12,200 bases of DNA. Origin: JAFGPF01 sp964409485 (GTDB lineage: Bacteria; Chloroflexota; Dehalococcoidia; Dehalococcoidales; RBG-16-60-22). The notes beneath the pieces are model-generated. The model searched no databases, was not told the DNA's origin, and was given only the letters and a program-made list of their open reading frames with translations. Position numbers and translations under genes: made by a program. The DNA is taken from assembly GCA_964409485.1 (NCBI GenBank), contig CAYPDM010000048.1:1-12200 (forward strand). Direction: 5' to 3'. Within the stretch, counting starts at the first letter, position 1. Each line of letters opens with the position of its first letter. Positions 1-7,330 of this stretch are shown here, in pieces.

Positions 1-1774
1 CCGGCTCATCCGGAAGGCCGCATGTTCCGTCCTCGCATTCGGCATCGGATTTATTGGCGCGCCACTTATCGATAGATGCGCTGCCTGAATAGCCGTAATC
101 CGCAGCTTTCCACAAGGGGCTTGTCTCTCCGCCCACGACAATGATATTGATATTATCCGGATTATGATATGGAGCTATCAGTGCGTCATCCGGGAGCTTC
201 TTCCACGAAGCATAAGGCTCTACCCCCTTGTATGCTTCCGAGGCCACCAGCATGTCAATATGATCGGTTTTCCAGTACTGTCCCGCCGGCATCTTGATGC
301 CCTGCGATAGCGCACGGCAGAAGTCCTGCTGGGTGGCAAAGCCCTCGTTCTCCTTTAGATTCATGGCCACCAGTGGGTCCATGATGATAGTAGCCGAGGA
401 ATTAAGCGGGGGCATTGGCGCCAGCTGGATATTCAGTTCCTCAACCAGTGACCGGTTAGAAGCCGCTCCGGGACTGTTGAAAAAACCCCAACCCCGAAAG
501 ATGCTGATAACACTCTCGTCGGCCTTGAAACCTTTCGTCACATGAAAAGGCTCCCAGACGCTCCTCTCCTCATTCTCGGCGACGCACATATTATTGTAAA
601 TGAGATTATTCCCCTGGGAGCTCCACAGGGTCTGTTTGGGTTTGGCATATCCCCAGCAAATGCTCATCAATGTCCAGGCTCTTCCTATGACAGAATTTGC
701 CAGATTTACCGGACTGAATGCGCCGATACCGCAGTTCATACCGATTTCATTGCGAATCGGTCCGTTCACCAAGAGCATAGTCCCGAAGGCTGTTGTCGAG
801 GGCATAAGCGAAGACTGCTTGGTAGACGCAACAGCCAGTATCACGGGGAAATGCTCCGGCCTGGCGCCGGCCATGACCGCGATAACGGCGATACTGGAAA
901 CCGTGTACTTAACGAGTTCTCTGGTATCGAACTTGAACGATTCGCCAACCACATCGTCCGGAGAAGCACCGGTGCCGGCGAGCATTTTCTGCACGCGCTC
1001 CTCGGTAGGAAGAATGATGGGCAGTCCGTCCGTCCAGCCTTTTTCATAGAACAGACGCTGCAGATTATCTTCGGTATCCGGTTCCAGGCGTACCGGGGGT
1101 GGCCCGGCTTTTTTAGTTACAGGAGATTCAGGCGGTGACTTCTTTTCGCTTACCGGTTTGGTCAATATGTCAATAATTTCATCGATGACGGGTTTCCCCG
1201 TATCAGGGTCATTGCCTGCAATATAACTATCGAGGACTTCAGGAGACATACCTATCACCGGATGCGGCGTATATATAAGAGGTAAAGAAGCAGCTCTCGG
1301 GTTATCCTTGGCAGCGCTTTCCATCGTGTAACTTGAGACAGGAGCAACCGGGATACCATAGTTCTGTTCAAGATTTGTACTTCCTGCAGCGACCGCTGCA
1401 ATACATCCCGGTCAGCCGGCTACCCCAAGGACAACGGCATGGCATTTCTCCTTGACTTCCTCCCAGAGGTCATTATTTTCGTCCATGAATACGTTACCCG
1501 GTTTCCGCTTGCGTATCGTGGTGACCGACGGCATGTTTTCGGCAAACCACTTCTGCAATTGAAGCATGAAATTATTGCCGCCGCCGAAACCGATATCCAC
1601 CAGGTACACAGTTTTGTTCTCCAGTGTGTCCAGCCGCCTGGCAAGAGAAGGTGAAGACGGCGCAGGTCTCCCCATACCGGGCGGAGGCCCGCCCATACCA
1701 AGTGGAAATCCGCCCGTACTCTTCCGGACTCCGGCTTCAGGGCTGATTACAGATAAGCGTATTTCAGTTGCCAT
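1..1774 (-). CDS. UGSC-family selenoprotein fused to a C-terminal WTDGLP-type domain (3' end cut by window edge)
   Basis: Function unknown. The frame starts at ATG 1774, seven bases after a GGAGG site, and reads 120 codons to a UGA at 1414-1412. I checked every codon from there to base 2 and found no other stop, giving 591 codons. The N-terminal domain (about residues 48-200) has the UGSC-family pattern: a beta-strand (KTVYLVDIG), an RKRKPG loop, then HAVVLGVAG-U121-P-G-C124, followed by a GIPVAPV strand. The usual motif is U/C-G-S-C, so here Sec121 and Cys124 would form a U-x-x-C redox pair. After a Pro/Lys-rich linker comes a second domain with GWTDGLPIILPTEERV (W247) and SVWEPFHV (W407), a set I recall as conserved in proteins linked to UGSC. 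A C580-x4-C585 pair lies near the cut end. The N-terminus is Gly/Pro-rich. The gene lies 44 bases behind the SDR gene, in the same operon. The alternative is a nonsense mutation, made less likely by the clean downstream frame. Confidence 0.82.
1376..1405 (-). promoter_or_regulatory. Candidate bacterial SECIS element directly after the in-frame UGA
   Basis: On the minus strand the UGA (1414-1412) is followed by 11 bases and then a perfect 6-bp stem, TGCAGC (1400-1395) and GCTGCA (1390-1385), closing a GGTC tetraloop (1394-1391). A lower 4-bp helix, TGTA (1405-1402) with TACA (1379-1376), flanks it across an asymmetric internal loop. Seventeen bases separate the UGA from the apical loop, and the loop starts with two guanosines. 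Both match the known general form of bacterial SECIS elements (loop about 16-37 bases after UGA, a G among its first two bases). The structure is by eye; no folding was run. Confidence 0.7.
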
Positions 1775-1818
1775 TGTTTTCCTCCATTAGAATGTTCAGG
1801 GTTCAGCTGCATTCCTGA

Positions 1819-2793
1819 CTAGAAGGGGCCTCTGTGTTCTTTGACCCACGTTATATCCTGCCTGGCTTTTCCCCATCCTGATTCCTCTGCGCCCTTCATG
1901 GGGCCATCATCACCGCCCATGTGTTCTCTCATTTCTTCCATGCGCTTCTTCATCAGCTCTTCCTGCCGTTTCATGCCTTCAGGAGTGGCATAATTGACTA
2001 TCCGCTCTACAATGTCCCTCAACATCTTCTCCGGGTCGGGGACCGGGATAACGAAGAACTGTTCATTTTCAATCCCCTTCTTGAGTATATTTGCCAGCTC
2101 GACGGGGTCTATTCCAAAAGAGTAATGATGACGCATATATTCGATTGTCTTTTCATTAGTATTATACCCGGTGTTTTCCAGGTGCTTGGGCCGTGTATAT
2201 GATGCTTCGGCGATATTCGACCTGATACCACCCGGGCACAGGCAGGATACGCCGATACCATAGGGCTTGAGCGCCTGGTAATAACTCTCCATGAGATTAT
2301 TGACCGCGGCTTTGGCGGCGGAGTACGGAGCGGTCGTTGACCCTCCCATGAAACCTCCCATCGAGGAGGTCGTGGCGATATAACCGCTCTTACCGGCTTT
2401 TATCATGCGGGGCACGAATGTCACCATACCGTTGATGACTCCGCCGAGACAAACTCCAATAACCCAATCATAATCCTCAAATGTCGAGGCTTCAGCCGGG
2501 CCAAAGGCATTGACACCCGCCGTATTGAACAGCATTTGAGGGGGACTCCCGAATACCTCTTCTACCTCGTCTGCCGCCGCCGCATATGCCTGGCGGTCCG
2601 TAATGTCCAGTTTTATGGCATGAGCTTCGACCTTCTTATCCCGGAAATACTCCATTGCCTCGTCCAGATGGTCCTGACGAATATCTGCAATCACAATCTT
2701 ACAGCCCGCTTCTGAAAACACCTTTGCCTGACCGAATCCGGCACCGGAAGCGCCTCCGGTAATGAACAAAATTTTACCATCAAAATCTTTCAT
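1819..2793 (-). CDS. Short-chain dehydrogenase/reductase (SDR), NAD-preferring type
   Basis: Cytoplasmic NAD(P)-dependent oxidoreductase of 324 residues, probably acting on an alcohol/ketone; the substrate cannot be read from the sequence. It shows the Rossmann motif TGGASGAG (T12-G19), Asp37 at the end of the second strand (usually favouring NAD over NADP), the NTAG motif at N90-G93, catalytic Ser144 and Y157-S-A-A-K161, and the PGG loop after the active site. The position that normally carries the Asn of the N-S-Y-K tetrad appears to be Cys115 (GVCLGG). The protein is about 70 residues longer than a minimal classical SDR; the extra C-terminus is charged and Met-rich (KKRMEEMREHMGG). ATG 2793 follows a GGGAGG site by six bases. 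It is the first gene of the operon with the UGSC selenoprotein gene, 44 bases downstream. Confidence 0.93.
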   Translation of the reverse strand: MKDFDGKILFITGGASGAGFGQAKVFSEAGCKIVIADIRQDHLDEAMEYFRDKKVEAHAIKLDITDRQAYAAAADEVEEVFGSPPQMLFNTAGVNAFGPAEASTFEDYDWVIGVCLGGVINGMVTFVPRMIKAGKSGYIATTSSMGGFMGGSTTAPYSAAKAAVNNLMESYYQALKPYGIGVSCLCPGGIRSNIAEASYTRPKHLENTGYNTNEKTIEYMRHHYSFGIDPVELANILKKGIENEQFFVIPVPDPEKMLRDIVERIVNYATPEGMKRQEELMKKRMEEMREHMGGDDGPMKGAEESGWGKARQDITWVKEHRGPF

Positions 2794-2807
2794 TTTATTC
2801 CTCCCGT

Positions 2808-2843
2808 TATATCGTTATATAGCGTATTATAAACGGCGATATA
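2808..2843 (-). promoter_or_regulatory. Candidate promoter and overlapping operator of the SDR/selenoprotein operon
   Basis: On the minus strand a perfect TATAAT box lies at 2831-2826, about 32 bases before the SDR start codon; no good -35 box was found at the usual distance. The box lies inside an inverted repeat, TATATCG (2808-2814) and CGATATA (2837-2843), separated by 22 bases. A dyad overlapping a -10 box fits a repressor or activator site, but the region is AT-rich and the arms are short. Confidence 0.4.
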
Positions 2844-3008
2844 TTTCAAATTCTGCCCCCCGGAGCCGCCGCATCATGGCTAAGAGTCTTTATAGTATAA
2901 AAAAGACACCAGGAGTATCATGCTTTTTAACGCGTAATTTACAGCATTTTTCCTCGGTCAGATACTAAATTCAAGGGATTATACGAAATAATAATAAAGA
3001 GCGTTCGC

Positions 3009-3989
3009 TTAAAACTTCGTTTCTTCTTTCCACATGCTTGATTGAAGGTATGTAGCTAGATTAACGTCATGGTTAGTAATTTTGAGCTTTCTCCGTATAT
3101 TTTCCCGGTGACGGTTGATGGTGGCCATAGACACCCCTCTAATCTGGGCGATTTCTTTAGTCCTCATGCCATTACTTATCATATTGCATATTGTTATTTC
3201 CGTCGGTGTCAGAGAATGGTATAAATTTGACAGATGCCTGACAAACTGTGATGTAATTTCCTCCAGGTTTGTCTTGAGCATCTCGATATATTTGCTTTGT
3301 GCTTGGGGTAATTCTACGGCGAGAGCAAGCAGGATAGGCATTATGACTTTATCTACGTTCGTTTTTATATCCCGGTATATTTCATTCTTTTCTTCCTCAA
3401 TCCTGGTTAATACCGTTCGAAGGGCCGTATTAGACTCCTGTAAGGCCTTCCGCTCCAGGCTCAATTGTTTGTTGATATCCTGCGATTCCATTTCGGCGGA
3501 AATACGCGTGGCGATAGTGCCAATCTGGTCCGCTAAAGCGTCCAGCAGGGCGCGTTCTTCCGCAAGGAAGGGGCCTTCATCAGCGGGAGGACGTTCCTCC
3601 AGGTAGAACATCGCTACTTCGCCAACCGGTTCGCTGTAAACGTAAATCCGTGCCGACTGCCGCCATTCCGTGACTTTAAATCCTTCGCTCTTGTAAGTGG
3701 TTTCTTTAAAGACAATCCTTACGCACGTAATATCTGGATACTGCCATGAATGGGGTAAAAAATTGACCAGTTCTTCCAGCAGATTATCGAGGGAGTTAAA
3801 GTTGCGTTCAGCCAGCTGTGATACCCCATAGAGACAATTCAGCTCCTTGATTCGCTCGTGAAGCGCGCTTTCAACCTTTGGTTGCTCGGTTTCATCGCTG
3901 AACGGAATCCGCCAGAGCCGGGCCAGTTCGGTATTGGGGAACCTTATATCATCTTTTTTATCGTTTGATACAACCCTCTTCTTAGTCAT
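3009..3989 (-). CDS. LuxR-type transcriptional regulator with GAF-like sensor domain
   Basis: DNA-binding regulator of 326 residues. The C-terminus (about 258-318) is a LuxR/GerE helix-turn-helix: LTPTE at 260-264, the TKEIAQIRGVS turn, and the recognition helix around MATINRHRENIRRKL. Residues about 43-165 resemble a GAF-type sensor (HERIKELNCLYG start, LADQIGTIATRI end), and about 170-215 look like a coiled coil, probably for dimerisation. There is no phosphoacceptor receiver domain, no signal peptide and no membrane segment, so it is probably a one-component cytoplasmic sensor. This layout (sensor, helical linker, LuxR HTH) is common in anaerobes; the ligand is unknown. ATG 3989 follows an AAGGTG site. 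The gene is divergent from the NADH module at 4172 and upstream of the SDR/selenoprotein operon in the same direction, so either could be its target. Confidence 0.9.
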   Translation of the reverse strand: MTKKRVVSNDKKDDIRFPNTELARLWRIPFSDETEQPKVESALHERIKELNCLYGVSQLAERNFNSLDNLLEELVNFLPHSWQYPDITCVRIVFKETTYKSEGFKVTEWRQSARIYVYSEPVGEVAMFYLEERPPADEGPFLAEERALLDALADQIGTIATRISAEMESQDINKQLSLERKALQESNTALRTVLTRIEEEKNEIYRDIKTNVDKVIMPILLALAVELPQAQSKYIEMLKTNLEEITSQFVRHLSNLYHSLTPTEITICNMISNGMRTKEIAQIRGVSMATINRHRENIRRKLKITNHDVNLATYLQSSMWKEETKF

Positions 3990-4003
3990 GAATTACACCT
4001 TTT

Positions 4004-4070
4004 TGCCTATTTTGTATAGGCATTATACTGGCACTAATTAAATACAAAATATAACCATTTATTATAGGCA
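4004..4070. promoter_or_regulatory. Candidate operator: inverted repeat TGCCTAT-5-ATAGGCA plus a third half-site
   Basis: In the divergent region between the LuxR gene and the NADH module, TGCCTAT (4004-4010) and ATAGGCA (4016-4022) form a perfect 7-bp dyad with a 5-base centre, and a third copy of ATAGGCA lies at 4064-4070. The right arm touches a minus-strand TATAAT (4027-4022) that could be the -10 box of the LuxR gene, so a bound protein would block that promoter. For the plus strand, TATAAA at 4114-4119 is a possible -10 box with a weak -35. Binding by the LuxR protein itself is inference. Confidence 0.45.
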
Positions 4071-4171
4071 ATATAACAGTATTTATTCCGTATTTATTAT
4101 CCCTAGATTACCTTATAAAATGAGTAAAGTCAACCGTTAAATGTTCTTTAGCTTTATCAAAGGAGGTTTCC

Positions 4172-4708
4172 ATGAAATCTTTACAGCTGGAATCGATACT
4201 GAAGGGACGCAACAGCCAGCCACATCAATTAATTGAAGTGCTGCAGGACGTTCAGGAAAGCTACGGGTACATACCTGAAGAAGCCATGAGAGAAATATCA
4301 AAAATTCTGGGCGTACCCCTTATAGAGGTCTACCGGGTGGCCTCATTTTACAAGGCTTTTAAACTCAAACCGACCGGCAAATACGTAATAACGATATGCA
4401 ACGGCACCGCATGTCATGTCCGTGGTTCCCAACTCCTTCTGGACCAGGCCGTAAGCCAGCTTGGTATCAAACCTGGCGAGGTAACAGATGACGGCCTGTT
4501 TTCTATCGAACACGTCAATTGCCTGGGGGCATGCGCCCTGGGGCCAATCGCCTCTGAAAACGGCTCATTCCTCCACCACATGACCCCTGCCAGACTCCGG
4601 AAATTTATTGAATCGATTCGTCATAAGGAAAAAGAGGAGGGCGAGCATGCAAAAGCTAGCTACGAGGGAAGACCTGGAGACTACGCGGCGGCAGCTTCTC
4701 CTCGATAG
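4172..4708 (+). CDS. NuoE/HydC-like [2Fe-2S] thioredoxin-fold subunit of an NADH-oxidising complex
   Basis: Small electron-transfer subunit of 178 residues, family of the 24-kDa complex I subunit and of HydC/HndA. An N-terminal helical part (LQDVQESYGYIPEEA, then VASFYKAFKLKPTGKY) leads into a thioredoxin-like fold with the four [2Fe-2S] ligands Cys76, Cys81 (CNGTAC) and Cys117, Cys121 (NCLGAC). Its known role is to accept or relay electrons next to the flavin subunit, in the cytoplasm. ATG 4172 follows a very strong AAAGGAGG site. It is the first gene of a three-gene operon. The last 20 codons (from about residue 159) overlap the start of the next gene by 62 bases in another frame, and this tail (Ala-rich, ending AAAASPR) looks unconserved. 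Confidence 0.94.
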   Translation: MKSLQLESILKGRNSQPHQLIEVLQDVQESYGYIPEEAMREISKILGVPLIEVYRVASFYKAFKLKPTGKYVITICNGTACHVRGSQLLLDQAVSQLGIKPGEVTDDGLFSIEHVNCLGACALGPIASENGSFLHHMTPARLRKFIESIRHKEKEEGEHAKASYEGRPGDYAAAASPR

Positions 4709-6500
4709 AAAGAAGACAGATAAAACAATCATTATATGCGGCGGTACGGGGTGTAAGGCATCTCGCAGTCAAGACGTTATCGATGCGATAAATCAGGAAC
4801 TGCTTATGCAGGAAATGGATGCCACGGTCAACTTGCGCGTGACCGGATGTCATGGTTTCTGCGAGCAGGGACCGATAATGGTAATAGAACCCGGCAATAT
4901 CTTTTATTGCCATGTAACACCGGATGATGCCCATGACATCGTTAGCAGAACTCTGCGAGACGGTGAAATCATCGAAAAGCTGCTTTATACCGACCCCGTT
5001 ACCGGAGAAAAAATCCGTACCGAGTCGGAAATCCCTTTCTATACCGCCCAGGACCGCCAGTTGCTGTCCCGGAACAGGGAGATTAATCCATGCTCCATAG
5101 ATGATTACATCGCTGTCGGTGGTTATATGGCGCTGGTTAAAGTTATCGATAGCCTATCACCTGAAGAAATTATCCATGAAATTAAAGTATCCGGCTTAAG
5201 AGGTCGGGGCGGCGGCGGTTTTCCCACCGGTCGCAAATGGGCGGAGTGTTACGAAGCACCCGGTGATGAGAAATATGTCATCTGCAATGCGGATGAAGGC
5301 GACCCCGGCGCGTATATGGACCGCTGTGTGCTGGAAGGTAACCCGTATCTGGTAATTGAGGGTATGACAATCGGCGCGTACGCCGTTGGCGCTAAAAAAG
5401 GCTATATCTATGTCCGCAATGAATACCCCCTGGCGGTGAAACATGCCCGGTTGGCCGTACAGCAGGCCAGGAAGACCGGTCTCCTCGGCGAAGATATCCT
5501 GGGGTCATCATTTTCATTCGATGTTGAAGTTGCCCGGGGCGGGGGCGCGTTCGTCTGCGGGGAATCGACGGCGCTTATGGCTTCGCTGGAGGGCAAAGTA
5601 GGCGAGCCGCGTCCCAAGGATGTCCACACTGTTGTCGACGGCCTGTGGCACAAACCGACCATTCTCAACAATGTCGAAACATGGGCTAACGTGCCCGCTA
5701 TAATCCTGAACGGCGCCGACTCGTTTGCTTCTAAAGGAACAAAAGGGAGCAAGGGTACTAAAATTCTGGCTCTTACCGGTCGTATTAAGAACACCGGGCT
5801 TGTCGAGGTGGCCATGGGTACGCCGATACGTACTGTTGTGTTCGATATCGGCGGCGGCGCCATAAATGGCAAAGCCATTAAAGCGGTCCAGACCGGGGGT
5901 CCTTCCGGCGGCTGTCTGCCGGTTGATAAATTCGACCTGCCGGTAGACTTTGACGTTCTTTACGAAGCGGGCTCGATGGTGGGCTCTGGCGGTATGGTCG
6001 TCATGGACGAAAGCTCCTGTATGGTGGATGTAGCCAAATACTTCCTTACTTTCTTACAGGACGAGTCATGCGGCATGTGCGTTCCCTGCCGCCTGGGAAT
6101 CGACCGCATGCTTGAGATTATCACCGATATCACGGAAGGTCGCGGTACTATGGAACAGATAGACCTCCTCGAAGATTTGGCTGACACGGTTACTCAAACA
6201 TCACTTTGCGGACTGGGAAAGACCGCGGCGAACCCCGTACTCTCCACGTTACGCTATTTCCGTGAGGAATACGAAGCGCATATTAATGACAAGAAATGCC
6301 CCGCCGGGGTCTGTAAGGCGCTTATCGAATACTCAATCGACCCGGAGAAATGCACCGGCTGTGGAAGATGCAAGCAGGCGTGCATACATGATGCCATCAG
6401 CGGCGAGAAAAAAGAACCGCACGTAATCAGTCCCGAGCTATGCCAGAAATGCGGAATTTGCCTGAGCGAGTGCAAGCATGAGGCAATTCAGGTTAAATAA
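4647..6500 (+). CDS. NuoF/HydB-like NADH- and FMN-binding subunit with extra iron-sulfur domains
   Basis: Flavin subunit of 617 residues that oxidises NADH (or reduces NAD) and passes electrons to iron-sulfur clusters. In order: an N-terminal [2Fe-2S] thioredoxin-like domain with Cys31, Cys36, Cys68 and Cys72; the NADH/FMN core with GLRGRGGGGFPTGRKW (183-198), NADEGDPGA (from 214) and RGGGAFVCGESTAL (297-310); the [4Fe-4S] site Cys475, Cys478, Cys481 and Cys521 (SCGMCVPC, SLCGLG); and a C-terminal 2x[4Fe-4S] ferredoxin with Cys569/572/575/579 and Cys599/602/605/609. This build is known from HydB, HndC and bifurcating formate dehydrogenases, and differs from plain complex I NuoF, which lacks both end domains. 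I chose ATG 4647 because AGGAGG (4635-4640) precedes it by six bases; a TTG at 4608 would add 13 residues and has no such site. Confidence 0.95.
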   Translation: MQKLATREDLETTRRQLLLDRKKTDKTIIICGGTGCKASRSQDVIDAINQELLMQEMDATVNLRVTGCHGFCEQGPIMVIEPGNIFYCHVTPDDAHDIVSRTLRDGEIIEKLLYTDPVTGEKIRTESEIPFYTAQDRQLLSRNREINPCSIDDYIAVGGYMALVKVIDSLSPEEIIHEIKVSGLRGRGGGGFPTGRKWAECYEAPGDEKYVICNADEGDPGAYMDRCVLEGNPYLVIEGMTIGAYAVGAKKGYIYVRNEYPLAVKHARLAVQQARKTGLLGEDILGSSFSFDVEVARGGGAFVCGESTALMASLEGKVGEPRPKDVHTVVDGLWHKPTILNNVETWANVPAIILNGADSFASKGTKGSKGTKILALTGRIKNTGLVEVAMGTPIRTVVFDIGGGAINGKAIKAVQTGGPSGGCLPVDKFDLPVDFDVLYEAGSMVGSGGMVVMDESSCMVDVAKYFLTFLQDESCGMCVPCRLGIDRMLEIITDITEGRGTMEQIDLLEDLADTVTQTSLCGLGKTAANPVLSTLRYFREEYEAHINDKKCPAGVCKALIEYSIDPEKCTGCGRCKQACIHDAISGEKKEPHVISPELCQKCGICLSECKHEAIQVK

Positions 6501-6511
6501 CGAGGTGAAAC

Positions 6512-7216
6512 ATGTTGCATTATGTAACCGTTAATATCGACGGCGCTATTATTAAAGCCCCCAAGGGTTCCAGCGTACTTGAAGTGGCTATAGAATACGG
6601 CATCTGTATCCCCCACCTGTGCCATGTCCCGGGTCTTTCGGACATCGGAGCCTGCCGACTCTGTATCGTCGAGCGCGTCACCAACGGCCGCTCGCAGGTA
6701 ACTACCTCCTGCACATTGAAAGTACAGGAAGGCATGGTAATCAGGACCAACACGGATAGAATCAAGCGACTGCGTCATAATATTGCCGAACTGCTGGTGG
6801 CAGAGGCCCCGAATTCCCGCGCTATCCAGGATATTGCCGTCCGTTGCGGCGTCAAGAAGGTGCGTTATCCGTTCAGGAACAGCAACTGTGTTTTATGCGG
6901 TCGATGCGTTCGCGCCTGTGCGGAAATCTGGCACGCCAACGCACTTGGCTTTGTCGGACGGGGCAAAAACCGCCATGTGGAACGCCCCCTCAATATGCGC
7001 GAGGAATTCTGCAAACAATGTGATTACTGCATCCAGCTCTGTCCCATGACCATCCCGCCATGTGACGGCCCCATGAAGCCCGGTGAGGAATATCTCTGCG
7101 GAAAATGCGAATCACAGCTTATGATAACGGAAGAGGTGCCGGACAGCTGTGCCTGGTGCCGGCTGGGTGAAGGCTTTAACTGCGGGCGTTACGCCGGGTT
7201 AAAGGCGGTAAGATGA
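6512..7216 (+). CDS. NuoG/HoxU-like iron-sulfur subunit, short form without catalytic domain
   Basis: Electron-relay subunit of 234 residues, matching only the N-terminal part of NuoG or of [FeFe]-hydrogenase HydA. Residues 1-75 are a plant-type [2Fe-2S] ferredoxin with Cys37, Cys48, Cys51 and Cys67. A 2x[4Fe-4S] domain follows with Cys126/129/132/136 and Cys167/170/173/177. The His-Cys [4Fe-4S] segment usual between these two is missing: the chain runs from LLVAEAPNS to IQDIAVRCG without the Cys loop. The C-terminus has an added Cys-rich tail (CGKC at 196-199, CAWC at 213-216, Cys224), which could bind zinc or another cluster. There is no H-cluster and no molybdopterin domain. The gene follows the NuoF-like gene by 11 bases with a GAGGTG site and is the last gene of the operon. 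It probably links the flavin subunit to a partner encoded elsewhere. Confidence 0.9.
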   Translation: MLHYVTVNIDGAIIKAPKGSSVLEVAIEYGICIPHLCHVPGLSDIGACRLCIVERVTNGRSQVTTSCTLKVQEGMVIRTNTDRIKRLRHNIAELLVAEAPNSRAIQDIAVRCGVKKVRYPFRNSNCVLCGRCVRACAEIWHANALGFVGRGKNRHVERPLNMREEFCKQCDYCIQLCPMTIPPCDGPMKPGEEYLCGKCESQLMITEEVPDSCAWCRLGEGFNCGRYAGLKAVR

Positions 7217-7330
7217 AAATTACTGGCCTTAATATTCGACGTGGCTTCAACTTGCATACATGAATGGAATAACTCCTCGCTGTATGTCCGGGGTAAATGA
7301 GGATTTAATAAAAACGCATCCTGATTGCAG

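Noticed and set aside
542..1138. Plus-strand open frame of 198 codons (and a 149-codon one at 600-1049)
   Set aside because: They lie opposite the UGSC selenoprotein frame, have no good ribosome site, and the translations show no recognisable fold; the minus frame is open and protein-like over the whole stretch.
1412..1774. A complete 120-residue protein ending at the UGA
   Set aside because: Ending there would leave 470 conserved-looking in-frame codons without a start or ribosome site, and the family expects Sec or Cys at this position.
2876..2935. GTCTTT/AAAGAC repeat downstream of the LuxR gene as a terminator
   Set aside because: The stem is only six weak pairs with a long loop and no T-run after it in the direction of LuxR transcription.
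3115..3606. Plus-strand open frame of 163 codons opposite the LuxR gene
   Set aside because: A hydrophobic shadow frame inside a well-supported regulator gene, without a ribosome site.
4608..4646. TTG start for the NuoF-like gene
   Set aside because: ATG 4647 has an AGGAGG site six bases upstream; the TTG has none and would add a basic 13-residue leader.
7217..7330. Terminators between the convergent NuoG-like gene and carB
   Set aside because: Only short arms were found (AGGAT/ATCCT, and CATACA/TGTATG with a 20-base loop), with no T-run; not convincing enough to list.
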